Positions 40,581 through 52,776 of a DNA stretch of 64,000 nucleotides are shown one piece after another. Where the stretch lies: assembly GCF_012273895.1 (NCBI RefSeq), contig NC_052127.1:186001-250000 (forward strand), given 5' to 3'. Made by a program: the position numbers and the translations under genes. The DNA is from Zerene cesonia (lineage: Eukaryota > Arthropoda > Insecta > Lepidoptera > Pieridae). The notes below the pieces were generated by a model. That model worked only from the letters and a program-made list of their open reading frames with translations. It was not told the origin of the DNA and did no database searches. Position 1 is the stretch's first letter; each line of letters opens with the position of its first letter.

Positions 40581-42678
40581 TAGCACACAACTGTCACACG
40601 AACATCGTTTGATTTCTAGTCTTTTCATTGTGTTATTAAAGCAAAAAACCAAGCGCTTTTATTCTTCTAGTATATACGTACGCGTCGTGTCATTTGGCTT
40701 TTTATTATAAAAGTATATAGAACAATGTGTTTGCATTCTATCATGAGTTTAATCAAGGCATACAATATTGCATCTCTCCATTGTTTGGGACCTAATTACG
40801 AATATAAAAGCACGATAAATTATTTTAATATTCATATCATTAATGTTTCGTATCTTGTTGTTGTAGGTATCTTAATTAAACAATAACAAATACTATTTAA
40901 TTTATAGCGATATTATAAAAATAACATATTTGATTATTTTTTAATGGTTTAACTAAAACTCACCAAATCAATTTTATAATATCATAATTAAGCCAGGATA
41001 GTCATTACCGGCTTCAACTATATGTTTGTATGTTTGTGTGCCACCGATTCCTTTAAACTCAATTTTGATCCACTTTAACCAAATGTTATTTAAATTTTGA
41101 ACACTTGTCAAGGATCGGATCAATATAATTATAATTTATTGATTTTATCTTATTACCCCTTATAAGGATCGCCTGAACTATACAATTTCCTTATATGCTT
41201 AAGAGCAAGTGAAGCAATTCACTTGAAGCTATCTTTATAGCGCGTTTTTCAGGTTTTATGCTTCTATGTACAAAATTAGAATGAAAACTTTAATTACGAT
41301 TTTAAATTAAAAAGACCAACAGATAACACAAAATGCATTCAAATCTAACCAACTTCACAACTCTTAATTAAGATCCATACGCCATTCAACCGCATTTACG
41401 TCTAAAAAACTATAAATGGTCCACCAAGCGAAAAAAGACGCCATTTTACATTTCAAAGGAGCCATGTTGAAAAATATTTTCCCGCCATTGCATTGAAAAG
41501 GTGCGTTCAGAAATTTCTCGATATTTCCTCGGGGAGCCATCGTGTTGAGTGTTTATGTTTATGAAATGTTAAAAACAGTTTTGAGGTTAGTTTGCATGTA
41601 TGTTCCAGCTAGGTTTTTGCAATTGAACCATTAGTGGGATGAGTTATGCATTTGTGGAAATGAATTCGCTTTTATGTTTATTTATCGTAGCTTTGGCAAA
41701 TTCATCTTTACACGATAGCATGTTTTAGAGGGAAAATAGGAACATAATATAATTATGAAAAAATCGAAATATTAAAGAAAACTCAATAGGTGAAAATGTA
41801 ACGCAAAATGTATTTAGGGAATAGACTAATATGCAATAATAAGTCTATATTGATACCTTTAATGAAAATAAAATTATGTCTACGTATAGGTATGTACTTA
41901 AAGGTGATTGATAAACAATAAACCTTATGGCTAAGGAATTGTTCAGAAGTTCCATTTTCGTATGACTCAGCCTTATTTGTTTTTCAAAAACAACTGAAAA
42001 CAATACTGTTATCAAATAACATGAATTTTACAATTACAGCAAGCTCAGAAAACAACTAGAAACTTTCAAACAAAAAGTTCAAATAAAGACCCCTTTAGCA
42101 TTAACTGGAACTCGAGACAGTTTTTATCGTAAACATCTTGTATAAACAGAGGATAAGCTGAAAGTAGTGCAGTTGGCTTCTTCCCAAGTCTAATGCACTT
42201 TATGAGTGAACAGCTCCCTAATTTGAACATAACTCGGCGTCTTTATTTCAAGGATATCCTAGTTTCCTTTTAGAACTCGGACAATGCTTTTTAATATTTA
42301 TAGAGGATTTTCTTTTTATTAAATGTTTAGAGATGTGTCAGTTAGTCTCTGTTTGTGTTGAAAAGTGTGTCTTAGAAAAAGTTGAAGTTATAACCTCCTC
42401 GTTTTTTGGTATCGGTTGATAAATAACATGCTTATTTGGGCTTCACAAACAACGCATCCGATGATCGTGCTTCAACAACCCATTAATATTAATTTATACG
42501 AAAATGTACAAAGCTCTCTGGTTGTGTTAATTTTTCATGCGTTAATCTTATTATTTTGTGATAAATTGCTGATTATGAGTAATTTGTGGATGTTATTACA
42601 ATTTATTTATTTATTTATTTATTTATTTAGGTTTATCAGCTGTTGTTACATAAATATTTTCTCTCAATACAAAAAAAA
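40581..42678. other. long non-coding stretch
   Basis: No exons and almost no repeats recognised. Four GCCAT cores occur at 41440-41540, all on the plus strand. An (ATTT)n run at about 42602-42630 leads up to the gap. Confidence 0.4.
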
Positions 42679-43678
42679 NNNNNNNNNNNNNNNNNNNNNN
42701 NNNNNNNNNNNNNNNNNNNNNNNNNNNNNNNNNNNNNNNNNNNNNNNNNNNNNNNNNNNNNNNNNNNNNNNNNNNNNNNNNNNNNNNNNNNNNNNNNNNN
42801 NNNNNNNNNNNNNNNNNNNNNNNNNNNNNNNNNNNNNNNNNNNNNNNNNNNNNNNNNNNNNNNNNNNNNNNNNNNNNNNNNNNNNNNNNNNNNNNNNNNN
42901 NNNNNNNNNNNNNNNNNNNNNNNNNNNNNNNNNNNNNNNNNNNNNNNNNNNNNNNNNNNNNNNNNNNNNNNNNNNNNNNNNNNNNNNNNNNNNNNNNNNN
43001 NNNNNNNNNNNNNNNNNNNNNNNNNNNNNNNNNNNNNNNNNNNNNNNNNNNNNNNNNNNNNNNNNNNNNNNNNNNNNNNNNNNNNNNNNNNNNNNNNNNN
43101 NNNNNNNNNNNNNNNNNNNNNNNNNNNNNNNNNNNNNNNNNNNNNNNNNNNNNNNNNNNNNNNNNNNNNNNNNNNNNNNNNNNNNNNNNNNNNNNNNNNN
43201 NNNNNNNNNNNNNNNNNNNNNNNNNNNNNNNNNNNNNNNNNNNNNNNNNNNNNNNNNNNNNNNNNNNNNNNNNNNNNNNNNNNNNNNNNNNNNNNNNNNN
43301 NNNNNNNNNNNNNNNNNNNNNNNNNNNNNNNNNNNNNNNNNNNNNNNNNNNNNNNNNNNNNNNNNNNNNNNNNNNNNNNNNNNNNNNNNNNNNNNNNNNN
43401 NNNNNNNNNNNNNNNNNNNNNNNNNNNNNNNNNNNNNNNNNNNNNNNNNNNNNNNNNNNNNNNNNNNNNNNNNNNNNNNNNNNNNNNNNNNNNNNNNNNN
43501 NNNNNNNNNNNNNNNNNNNNNNNNNNNNNNNNNNNNNNNNNNNNNNNNNNNNNNNNNNNNNNNNNNNNNNNNNNNNNNNNNNNNNNNNNNNNNNNNNNNN
43601 NNNNNNNNNNNNNNNNNNNNNNNNNNNNNNNNNNNNNNNNNNNNNNNNNNNNNNNNNNNNNNNNNNNNNNNNNNNNNN
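42679..43678. other. assembly gap, 1000 N
   Basis: Exactly 1000 N, a placeholder length. Preceded by A8, followed by GAGGTTAATAACGG. Frames that cross it are artefacts. Confidence 1.
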
Positions 43679-43862
43679 GAGGTTAATAACGGAGCAAATT
43701 AATGTTAATCACAAATAACTGTCATACACTGTTTTAAGATGATATTTTAAACATTCGACACACAATTGATTACTAAATGTGTGCAATTTAGCGTCATTGT
43801 TCATGTCACGTTACGTTTAACTTTGTTATCATTATTCCTGCTTAATTATATGTGAGAGTAAC

Positions 43863-44013
43863 TCTGTCTGTCTGTTCTTCCCGCTTAAAGCACAGAACCG
43901 ATTTAGATGTCATTTGGTATAGGGATAGTTTGAAACCCGAGATATAGAATTGATTTTATCCTGGATACCAACCTTTAACTTTGACTACACGAGCGAAACC
44001 ACGGGATAAAAGT
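43863..44013 (+). mobile_element. Helitron-like element, family F
   Basis: TCTGTCTGTCTGTTCTTCCC, ACAGAACCGATTTAGATG, ACTACACGAGCGAAACCACGGG; end decayed. Confidence 0.6.
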
Positions 44014-44162
44014 CAGTGATTAATAAAAACAAAACAGAATAATTTATAATCATTTAATTAATTATTGCACTTGCATAATCCATTTGTGTTTTTTCTTCTA
44101 TTTTTTGTGTCGGTGTAAATAATAATGGTTGGCTAACCTAAACAAAATAAATTCTACTAATA

Positions 44163-44371
44163 TCCAACTAATATTATAAATGCGAAAGTTTGTAAGGATG
44201 TGTGTGTGTTTGTTGAAACACTTCAACTTTCACGCAAAAACTACTGAATTAGTTGCAATGAAATTTGGTACATGGATAGCTGGACAACTGGAAAAACATA
44301 TAGGCAACTTTTTATCCCGATATTCCTATGGGATACGGACTTACGCGGGTGAAACCGCGGGGCGCAGCTAG
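44163..44371 (+). mobile_element. Helitron-like element, family A, full length
   Basis: TCCAACTAATATTATAAATG to GGGGCGCAGCTAG, with a 9-bp insertion-like GAAACACTTCAAC. Confidence 0.85.
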
Positions 44372-44565
44372 TACGAATATAAATCATGAAACATACTTTA
44401 TTAACAAACTGTAATACATCGTGATATCTCGTTTCATTTTGGGTTACAGAATATTTTCCGTTATTAGCTACATTCAGCCAAAGAAAATACATTTGATTCG
44501 TTCTGCTATCCCCCGGGAACCGTTGCTCGGCGCCCGGATACGGGATGGATGTGAAATATTTTATA
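44372..44565. other. GC-rich unassigned block
   Basis: TATCCCCCGGGAACCGTTGC and GGCGCCCGGATACGGGATGG at 44508-44547 are squeezed between two Helitron-like elements. The minus frame here (ASIKYFTSIPYPGAEQRF) has no support. Confidence 0.3.
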
Positions 44566-44791
44566 CTAGCTGAAATCTGCGGCTGCACTCGCGTGGTATC
44601 TGGCTAAAATGAAACCTGTGTATAATCCAGACTATATATCTCTGTAGAAGAAAGAAATTTCTTTCTTTCTTTCTAAAATTGATCTTTCCATATATCTCTG
44701 TATGAAATTTCATCCAGATCCCAATACAGATTTATACGTGAAAGTGTAACAAACATCGATACATCCAACCTTTAGCATTTATAATTTTAGT
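44566..44791 (-). mobile_element. Helitron-like element carrying a GAAA/TTTC microsatellite
   Basis: CTAGCTGAAATCTGCGGCTG, ACTCGCGTGGTATCTGG, then AAGAAAGAAATTTCTTTCTTTC (44648-44672), then ATGAAATTTCATCCAGATCC. Association of such elements with (GAAA)n resembles the Lep1 group. Confidence 0.55.
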
Positions 44792-46087
44792 CGCATGTAG
44801 GATTTTCTATAACATTGGCTAAATATCCTAAGTAAAGTATTCATTAAACTCAATTGTGGTCTAACATCTCTAAAAATTGCTGCAATGTAAGGACCATACA
44901 GAACTTCACCATATCAAATACAAATGAGCTTAGAAATTTAGAATCTCTATATAATTGAAAAAGTCTTTCACTCGACTGCGACAGAAGTCGGGTAATGTGT
45001 TTCAAGTGTACCATTTCTTTCGCTTGCCCTGCCAGAACATATGTGATACACGAGTAGGCTTTTTAAATACATAAAATGGCGCCAACACACAAACATATGT
45101 GGGTTTAGTTTTTTTTCTTACCCTAGCTATATGGATATCAAATGAAAGATACTAAAAATGCCGTTACAATAATATTTAAAGATAACATTTGGAGTTTTTC
45201 TTTTCCTTATTATAATTCGTAATAAATCTCAAAGTTTTAATCATTTTGCAGTTAGCGTTGTCACGAGCAAACTAAAAGAAAAGTTTTTTATAGGAAGAAC
45301 TGGCTTCGTCACTTTAAATTTCAGTGCATTTCGAGAAAAAATAAAAACACCCAAATGGTTCTTTTATGTAGATGTCTTGTCTTCTCTAAATATTCACAAC
45401 CCTTGGGGGTTGGCCCGCAATGCGGTGTCTATTACAATATCATTTTTACTGAACACCGAATACTCTTTAATATAAAATACATTTTTGCGCACTTTTGTAT
45501 CATTGAGGTAATATTAGTTATCCTTATTTATTTTTTAATATTGTAAATGTGAGAGTGGAAAATTGCAAAATTTATTTTACAAAACGATTCAAAAGGGGCT
45601 ACTGAAAGTCAGCGCTGCGCATTGCGCGTAGCACATGCTGATTAGTTACCCTTTTTAACACCACACCGATTAGTCATAAGTTCATTTCTTAATTTTAATT
45701 TAACTGTGTGTAAATATGGTGGTGTTAAATAAATAAAAAAAATGTAAGTTCGATTACGGAATCATTTTTTTTATATGATTCCAATTTTACTTATCATTTA
45801 TGTCGCTAGGAAGCGATTCCTAAAAACTACTGAACCTATGTACCTATGTTAATGATATTTTGTTTCATATTTCCTATACAAGTAGAGTAAAATGAAGACT
45901 AGAAATACTATATTATGTGTTTACTTCTGGCAGTAACATATTTTTATATAGAAAATAACATAATTCTTTCTAACTAATAAAACCGCTAAACGAAACGAAA
46001 CCCAGTATTAATTGGACCATACAGAAGGCAATATTTGTCTAATCTTTAAATTCAAATAGATAATTCAAATAAAATCATCTAAGTCGC
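44792..46087. other. long unassigned stretch
   Basis: No exon or clear repeat. 45400-45430 has a GC-richer GGGTTGGCCCGCAATGCGG. The plus frame at 45355-45546 lacks support. Confidence 0.35.
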
Positions 46088-46251
46088 TTAGAAATTAAAA
46101 AAATTTTTAACGGCGGAGTCTCCCCGTGACCACGCTCGCTGTAAAGTGTTCGAAACGTCGGGTTAATAATATAATGAATAAATCGCGTAAAAAATCCGTT
46201 TTTAATTTCTGAATGTATAATACTCGCGTAAAAACAAACACGAGAAAATAC
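46088..46251. repeat. fold-back element, family L
   Basis: Short left arm TTAGAAATTAAAAAAATTTT, centre GTCTCCCCGTGACCACGCTC, right arm through ATAATACTCGCGTAAAAAC. Confidence 0.7.
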
Positions 46252-46261
46252 TATCATCTAA

Positions 46262-46330
46262 GTCGGTTCAACAAGTCAAAATATCTGAGATCAAGTCCAA
46301 TTCGATCTCTCTTTTTTGTAGTCGGATGAA
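46262..46330 (-). repeat. family N fragment
   Basis: GTCGGTTCAACAAGTCAAAA and TTTTTTGTAGTCGGATGAAA. Confidence 0.4.
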
Positions 46331-47298
46331 ATATATAGACACGAAAAATACTTGCAATATAAGAAGGCGGTACGCGAAGACGAGTCTCTATCAGCGAGGG
46401 TCGGCGAATATATTAATAAAAGTATTATTATAGGTGTATGAAAACACCTTTTTAACATCATTCGACCTTTACACGCAATAAAAGTTCTCTGCAATATTCA
46501 ACCGCACATATTTAAAAGTTTTTTTTAAAACAAAAACCTCATGTTTATTGGCTATAAATTCCATCCTTCCGGAGGTCGTAATTTAACGAGTAAATTGCTT
46601 TTTTAGCAAATGTGTCCGAAAAAACACGATATTTCCATTAAATTTAACTGAACATCGATAAGAGATTGTTGAAGTTAAAAAATTTTGCAGGGAACTTTTA
46701 AATATATTAAAATTGGATATTAGCTTTTGTGTGACGATCGATAAACTTTTGATTAATTAAAAATGACTTCCATCTGGTCTAGTACTCCTTGTATTACAGT
46801 ATAGAGTGTATAGGTTTTTCTCCTTTCCGTATGGTAAAAGCTTTTATAAAAAGTGTTGGTATTTTATTTTATACATTACTTACACAATGCCGTAGTTTAA
46901 TAGAAAAAGTATATTTAAATAGTCTCTCAAATTATACATATAGACAAACATAATAACAATTTTGAGTACATACTTCTTAATGCTCATATGCTAGCCCCCG
47001 AACCCGGTTGCATTAACCTTACCTCTATAATATAACCCTTACTACAATGTTATTTCAAACTATATATAGAATTATTTGGGGCGCATGTGTAATGCATATA
47101 TTATTTGCATATTATAATTTAATACAATGAATAAATGACAATATTCAACGATAAATATAAACACAGGCTTGTGAAATTTAATATCGTCCGATTTTATTGA
47201 AGCTCCTAGTTTAAAGCACAGATCTAATGAATATTTGGATTTTAGCAATAAAAGTTCATTTAAAACATGAATTGAAATAGGAAAAAGAATAAAAAAGC
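46331..47298. other. unassigned AT-rich DNA
   Basis: No gene is seen. A minus donor-like GTAAGT at about 46870 has no plausible exon behind it. Confidence 0.35.
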
Positions 47299-47382
47299 AA
47301 AAGCCTATTTCCTTCTCCTCGCCCTTCCCAGGCCATTCCTTCTTTCCAGTCATCAATCCTTTCCTTATCCCTTATCAAAGAA
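47299..47382 (+). repeat. family K repeat, central piece
   Basis: CCTTCTCCTCGCCCTTCCC, CATTCCTTCTTTCCAGTCATC, TTTCCTTATCCCTTATC only. Confidence 0.6.
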
Positions 47383-47718
47383 TTTCTATCCTAGCTAATT
47401 TTATAATGCAATACATTATTCACATATGTTCGATTTTTATATAAAACGAGTTAAATCGATTTTGATAAAATAGTATAGTGATTGATTATAGGGCCAGTTT
47501 CACAACTTGGTGATACAGTCACGTATAGTTCAGTTTATTTAATCCCACATATTGGTCAGTTTATATGACGAAAGCTTTTAAAATAAATGTCTTTAATTTC
47601 TCCATTTTCTATTTATGTCTTAAGACACAAACGTTATAAAAAAGGTTTGATACTGTTATTCGATAAGTCGCTGCTTTTAGCATATAATAGGACCTTATCT
47701 CTTATCCTATCCTACTAA

Positions 47719-47917
47719 TCCTACTAATATTATAAATGCGAAAGTTTGTAAGGATGTGTGTGTGTTTGTTGCTCTTTCACGTAAAAACTACTGATCCGAT
47801 TGCAACGAAATTTGGTACGTAGCAACTGGACAACTGGTATAACATATAGGCAACTATTTATCCCGATATTTCTACGGGATACGGACTAACGCGGGTGAAA
47901 CCGCGGGGCGCAGCTAG
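47719..47917 (+). mobile_element. Helitron-like element, family A, full length
   Basis: TCCTACTAATATTATAAATG to GGGGCGCAGCTAG. The first 9 bases, TCCTACTAA, are duplicated just upstream (47710). Confidence 0.85.
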
Positions 47918-48074
47918 TATCATATATTTTCAACGGCAGTTGTTGGATATCTGTAATTTTGCATTCATACCGCAACCTGAGCTTACCGGGCTATTTTGTT
48001 AAGTTATACTTTACACCTCTTCACGTGCCGGCGCCAGAACATACTCCTGATGAGAATTACAATAGATATTTTAA

Positions 48075-48319
48075 GCTAAACGTTGCGTAGCTTCGCACGC
48101 GTGGATACAATAAATTATCATGGTACAAACTTTCAACCCCTATTTTATCCCCTTGGGGGTAGGCAGGGGGGGTAGAATTTATTAAAATTTCTTCTTAGTC
48201 GATGCTTCCATCATAATATCTATCTGCATGCCAAATTTCAGCCCGATCCGTTCAGTGGTTTGGGCTATGCGTTGATATATCACTATGCCAGTTAGTCCCT
48301 CGAGTTATATATATTTAGA
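48075..48319 (-). mobile_element. Helitron-like element, family I
   Basis: CTAAACGTTGCGTAGCTTCGC, GGTACAAACTTTCAACCCC, CCCCTTGGGGGTAGGC, ATGCCAAATTTCAGCCCGAT, TTATATATATTTAGA. CTAA replaces CTAG. Confidence 0.65.
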
Positions 48320-48771
48320 TGCTGTTGTTAAAACTCAAAAGTAAACATTTATTTATATATTCACACTCCTTCCAGTAGCAACTTCGGATCGATATAACAT
48401 AGTTTCACCATTTACCACCAGCCCGTATTGAAGTTTCTACATCTTCGAAATGTCAAAGTAAGAACTATTATAAGTTGTTGTTTCTGCCTTAGTTTGTACA
48501 ATAAACAATTATAAATAAATAAATGTAGGCATTCATATTGTGTGCTTTTTAACTTCAAAACATGACATTAACCATTAACAAAGTCTTCACAGTCTCAAAG
48601 TACGTTAAACTTTTTCGTCTCACGTTAACCGACGTTACTTAAGGTTATGGGTTTTTGTAGATTCGACTTATCTGGGTAATGGAGTGGAACTCCCTTGATG
48701 TGCTTTTCAATTCTGCGGGTTTATAGGCCGCATTATGGGGATTGAGGTTCATTAATTAAATATAAAAAATC
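48320..48771. other. unassigned DNA
   Basis: Nothing recognised. Confidence 0.35.
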
Positions 48772-49040
48772 GGTCAAGAGCGAGTGTTATTCGTACTCCG
48801 TAAAAATTTTAGCTAAGCAGCACAAAAAGGTGACCCATCCAATTTATGATTGTGCCAAGGTTGCTTAACTACGTTTTGTTATTAGTTGTTGTTATAGCAG
48901 CAAGAGAAATACACGTTTCATGAGGTACAGCACGACAGACGTACAGACAGACAGTCAGAGTGACATATGATATGGATATAGAAATCTTAGTCTCGGAGTT
49001 CCATTTACCCTTTATCACTTACGAACTACCAATTTAGTAT
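48772..49040 (+). repeat. dispersed repeat, family Q
   Basis: AATCGGTCAAGAGCGAGTG, GTTGTTATAGCAGCAAGAGA, TTCATGAGGTACAGCACGAC, AGACGTACAGACAGACAG. The most complete family Q copy here. Confidence 0.65.
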
Positions 49041-49345
49041 TTTAGGGTAAGGCCTAAAAGACTCAATTTTCTATGTATTTATTTTTCAGGTCAATAAAAA
49101 AGGTATACCTACACATCCCACGAATATAGCAGTGACGGAAACAAACGAAACTTCAACTAGCGACTAGATCTCTAGATTAAAAAAATGCGCAGAAGATCTT
49201 TATGATCTTCATAAACCCATTTCAATTTTAAACCGATTATAAAACCGATAACTTCATGTGCTTATAACAGAGAGTCTAGAATAGAGTTAAAAAAACTACA
49301 TGTCTCTTGCTCTTATATAGAGTATACGTAAGGATATTATATAAT
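49041..49345. other. unassigned DNA
   Basis: Nothing recognised. Confidence 0.35.
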
Positions 49346-49525
49346 CCTGGCGATCTTAATCAGGATAATAAACTCATGCCATTATTATTACTTCACCAGT
49401 CTTTGATAAGTGAACGAAGTTTGAATTAAATCTGTACTTTTAAGTAGGTCATAATGGAGTCCAAAGTACGCTTACATACTACCATACAAACATGCAAGTG
49501 AAGCGTATAAAAGTGTGTTAAAAAG
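49346..49525 (+). repeat. family M repeat
   Basis: CCTGGCGATCTTAATCAGG, TTGATAAGTGAACGAAGTTTG, ATGCAAGTGAAGCGTATAAAAG; no 12-bp array. Confidence 0.6.
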
Positions 49526-49771
49526 CACTACTTTTCACGCAGTCGGGCAAAAATACTAGTCATAAAGTTCATGCTATTAATTTAAGCTTAATCGAGTTCG
49601 CTTTGCGTACAAAAGTTGAATTTTTGAGAGCAAAGTCGATCGCTGAGAGAAATTGTTAATTAAACTTCTAGCAGTTATTATTGGTTTTAACTGACTTCAA
49701 AAAACGATTTTTCAGTTGTTAAGTTATATATAAATAGATTTTGTATTTTGACGGTTAATTATATTAAATAA

Positions 49772-49967
49772 CTAGTGCACGCGCCTTCGCACGCATAAAA
49801 TCGAAGCAGTTTAATAGATTTTATTATACATATTTATTATAAACCTTCCTCGTGAATCACTCGATCTATTAAAATAAAACCAAATCAAAATCCGTTGCGT
49901 AGTTTTAAAGATTTAAGCATACATATATACAGTCGCGAGGATCGACTTGCTTTATACTGTGTGGTGA
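49772..49967 (-). mobile_element. Helitron-like element, family D
   Basis: CTAGTGCACGCGCCTTCGC to TTTATACTGTGTGGTGA. Confidence 0.75.
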
Positions 49968-49973
49968 TAAAGT

Positions 49974-50273
49974 TTTTTTTTTTTTTATGTCACAGTCGGC
50001 AATGGAGCTGGTGGGTCGCCGATAAGGTCCGTTACAGACCTTACGCCTCTACAAATGGATTGCCGACTTTTTGGGAAGGGATTAAGAAGGGATTGGCGAG
50101 AGGAATAAAGGAAAGGACTGGGAAGGGAAGGAAAAGGATATGGGCCTCCGGCTCCCCCACTCACCGAACGAAACACAGCAGAATGCTATTTCACGCCGGT
50201 CTTCTGTGGGGGTGTGGTACTTCCCCGGTGCGAGCTGGCCCAATTCGTGCCGAAGCGTGCTCGACTACCACAT
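49974..50273 (-). repeat. family K repeat, nearly full length
   Basis: T12 and ATGTCACAGTCGGCAATGG at the low end; GAGTCGAGCACGC reads as GCGTGCTCGACTACCACA at the high end. The 149-codon plus frame crossing it is a shadow. It is inserted 6 bp past the family D end. Confidence 0.85.
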
Positions 50274-51251
50274 TCAGATTTTGTTGGTTCATTTCGTTTT
50301 GTAATCCGGCAGTAATTACCGTCAATAATAAAGTAATGATATAATTGATATATCAAGTTACCTATTTATTTAATCTAATTTTTATTATTATTAATAAGTG
50401 AAAGGACTCCTGAATGTTTTTATATGTTATTATGAATTGGGGTATATAATTGCTACAAACGTCAAAAAAATTTGAGAAATCATTTATTATTAAATAATAA
50501 CAAATTTTGTTATTTGTACCTCAAATGTAATATGTTTGAATAAAAATAACGTATGCCCTTAATATCATAATATGATATAGAACGCCAACCTCTTTTTGCA
50601 ATCGGTTAAAATAATATTAGCTACACCATACATCTTAATAAAACTGAGAAAAGTATTTGATGCTTATCGGAACCAAATGAACCTATTTATACAGATATTG
50701 CGTCTGGCAATACGCAAAAAGCCTTGCGAGCACTTGATCTAGAAAACCAATGTTTTGCTTAGGTCCATAAAACTACAAAATATTAAAATATCTTGTACGC
50801 TCAACAAATTGTATACTTTCTTTTTAACCATGTTTTTTTTAGTTTTCTTCTATATACAATCCTGTTGAAGAGTTAAATAAATTTTACATTTTTCCCTAAA
50901 ATATCTAATCCAATAATCTCTCCTAACTATGGTTTACATAAAAGTTCGTAGCGAAATGAAATCTGATGAGAAAAAGTTTAATCTTCACTGGAATATGAAT
51001 CAAATGTCACCCATTCACACCACTCCCTCGAGAAATTACCGTAGTATTATAGTTATGTTATCTGTGGCAGGACCGTTAGCAGCAAAAGGTTCAGCATTTG
51101 CAAATCTTCATTTTCACATTACTCAACAATGCAAAATGTATGCAATATATTTATTATCTATTTAAAAAGTTTGTTATTGATTGTTTTAACATCACATGTC
51201 ATAACAACTTAATTCCGCAATAATACTTTTTAGTCTAAAAGTATATTATAA
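50274..51251. other. unassigned AT-rich DNA
   Basis: A 78-codon plus frame at 50929-51165 (VYIKVRSEMKSDEKKFNLHW) has no domain, signal or splice support. No gene called. Confidence 0.3.
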
Positions 51252-51436
51252 CTAGCTGCGCCCCGCGGTTTCACCCGCGTAAGTCCGTATCCCGTAGGAA
51301 TATCGGGATAAAAAATAGATGTTGGCCGATTCTCAGACCTACCCAATATGCTTACCAAATTTCAGAGGAATCGGTCAAGCCGTTTCGGAGGAGTATGGCA
51401 ACGAAAACTATGACACGAGAATTTTATATATATAGA
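51252..51436 (-). mobile_element. Helitron-like element, family B
   Basis: Shares the family A hairpin end (CTAGCTGCGCCCCGCGGTTT) but has a different 5' half: ATTTCAGAGGAATCGGTC, CCGTTTCGGAGGAGTATGG, CACGAGAATTTTATATATATAGA. Confidence 0.8.
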
Positions 51437-51650
51437 TTTATAAAATTAAAAATCTTCGTAGATAATAAATTTGCTTAGAAATATAAATATATTATAACAC
51501 TTAATTAATCCTTTTAAACAAATGTAATATCAGATTACTTACATTAATTAAAATTAATAATTATAGACATATAAATTAATGTCGTATCATTGTTTAGGTT
51601 CTTGCTTTAGCGACCTCTATATTTTTCTCTGAGAACTATAAATTGTAGGT
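51437..51650. other. unassigned AT-rich DNA
   Basis: Nothing recognised. Confidence 0.4.
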
Positions 51651-51745
51651 GCTGCCACCTAATTCTGAAATCCGTTGGCAGAAACTGCAGGGCATGGGAA
51701 AACAAGGAATTTGTAATAGTTCATACAATCTCCGATAGGTGGCGC
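51651..51745. promoter_or_regulatory. pair of CTCF-like motifs
   Basis: GCTGCCACCTAATT at 51651-51664 (minus: TAGGTGGCAGC) and CCGATAGGTGGCGC at 51732-51745 share the TAGGTGGC core of CTCF sites in opposite orientation. They may instead be parts of a repeat. Confidence 0.3.
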
Positions 51746-51943
51746 ATTTTCAAAAAACTATGTTTTACATTTTATGATCTTTTCACCAATAGATGTCTCT
51801 TAAAGAGTCTCGTTTTGATTATATATTATAGATGGAGCCGCAAAATATTTCAAAGGCTGGAATATAAAATTGTACTTATGTTAACATGGAATATTTTTAT
51901 AATAGGTAACTAATAAAGAAAACTTTAAGGAAATTATTTAAGC

Positions 51944-52122
51944 GTGGCGATCCTAATCAAGACAAGATAAACTCATGAAATAATTGTTTCATCACCCTTG
52001 ATAAGTATACAAAATGCGCATAAAATCTTTCTGTTTCAGTGGATCAAAATCGGATTGGATTTTAAATGAGTCGGTAACATATAAACATTCAAGAAAAGTT
52101 ACTAAAACACGCTTTTATTAAT
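51944..52122 (+). repeat. family M repeat
   Basis: CGTGGCGATCCTAATCAAGA, TTCAGTGGATCAAAATCGG, TGAGTCGGTAACATATAAAC. Confidence 0.6.
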
Positions 52123-52599
52123 AAATCGGTTACGAAGTTTTTGAGTAAAGAATAAATAATAGCAAAAACCCATAAGCATAATATTAAATATTATCCTAAA
52201 AATATAACTTGGTCCATACCACATCCTTCGAAATAAGTTAGACAAATTGCTACAAACATAAGCTTATTATAAACACAGATATAGCTTGTACATAGTCAAG
52301 GATCTCTCATTATATTCGGAAATTCCGTCCGAAAATTGTTCAAACATCGAAGTTATTAAGAGCCAGGCGGCAACAGTTTGTCTGGTTTTCTTTATAAATA
52401 CAATTATAATATAAAATATATTATATAAGATACTAGATTCGTGAGATATACTAGATGTTAAAATGTAATCAAATTAAAAATATATAAAAATCTCTGGGAT
52501 GATGTTTGACTTTCAGAAAACAATTTGTAATTAAAAATGCAAATAGATATAAAAAAATAAACAACTCAAACCTCTTCTCTGTAAAATATTAGGTAGTAA
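52123..52599. other. unassigned AT-rich DNA
   Basis: Nothing recognised. Confidence 0.4.
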
Positions 52600-52776
52600 T
52601 CTATGCTAATATTATAAAGCTGAAGAGTTAGTTTGTTTGTTCGAACGCACTAATCTCAGGAACTACAGTTCCAATTTGAAAGATTCTTTCAATGTTAGAT
52701 AGCCCATTTATTGATGAAGGCAGGCAAGGCAGAGGCTATATATGTAGCACGGGCGAAGCCGGATCGCTACTATTAG
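52600..52776 (+). mobile_element. Helitron-like element, family G
   Basis: TCTATGCTAATATTATAAAGC to CGGGCGAAGCCGGATCGCTA; CTAG replaced by CTACTATTAG. Confidence 0.75.

Noticed and set aside
42416..43702. 428- and 347-codon frames over the first gap
   Set aside because: They consist almost entirely of N.
49895..50344. 149-codon plus-strand frame
   Set aside because: Spans the junction of a Helitron-like element and an antisense family K repeat.
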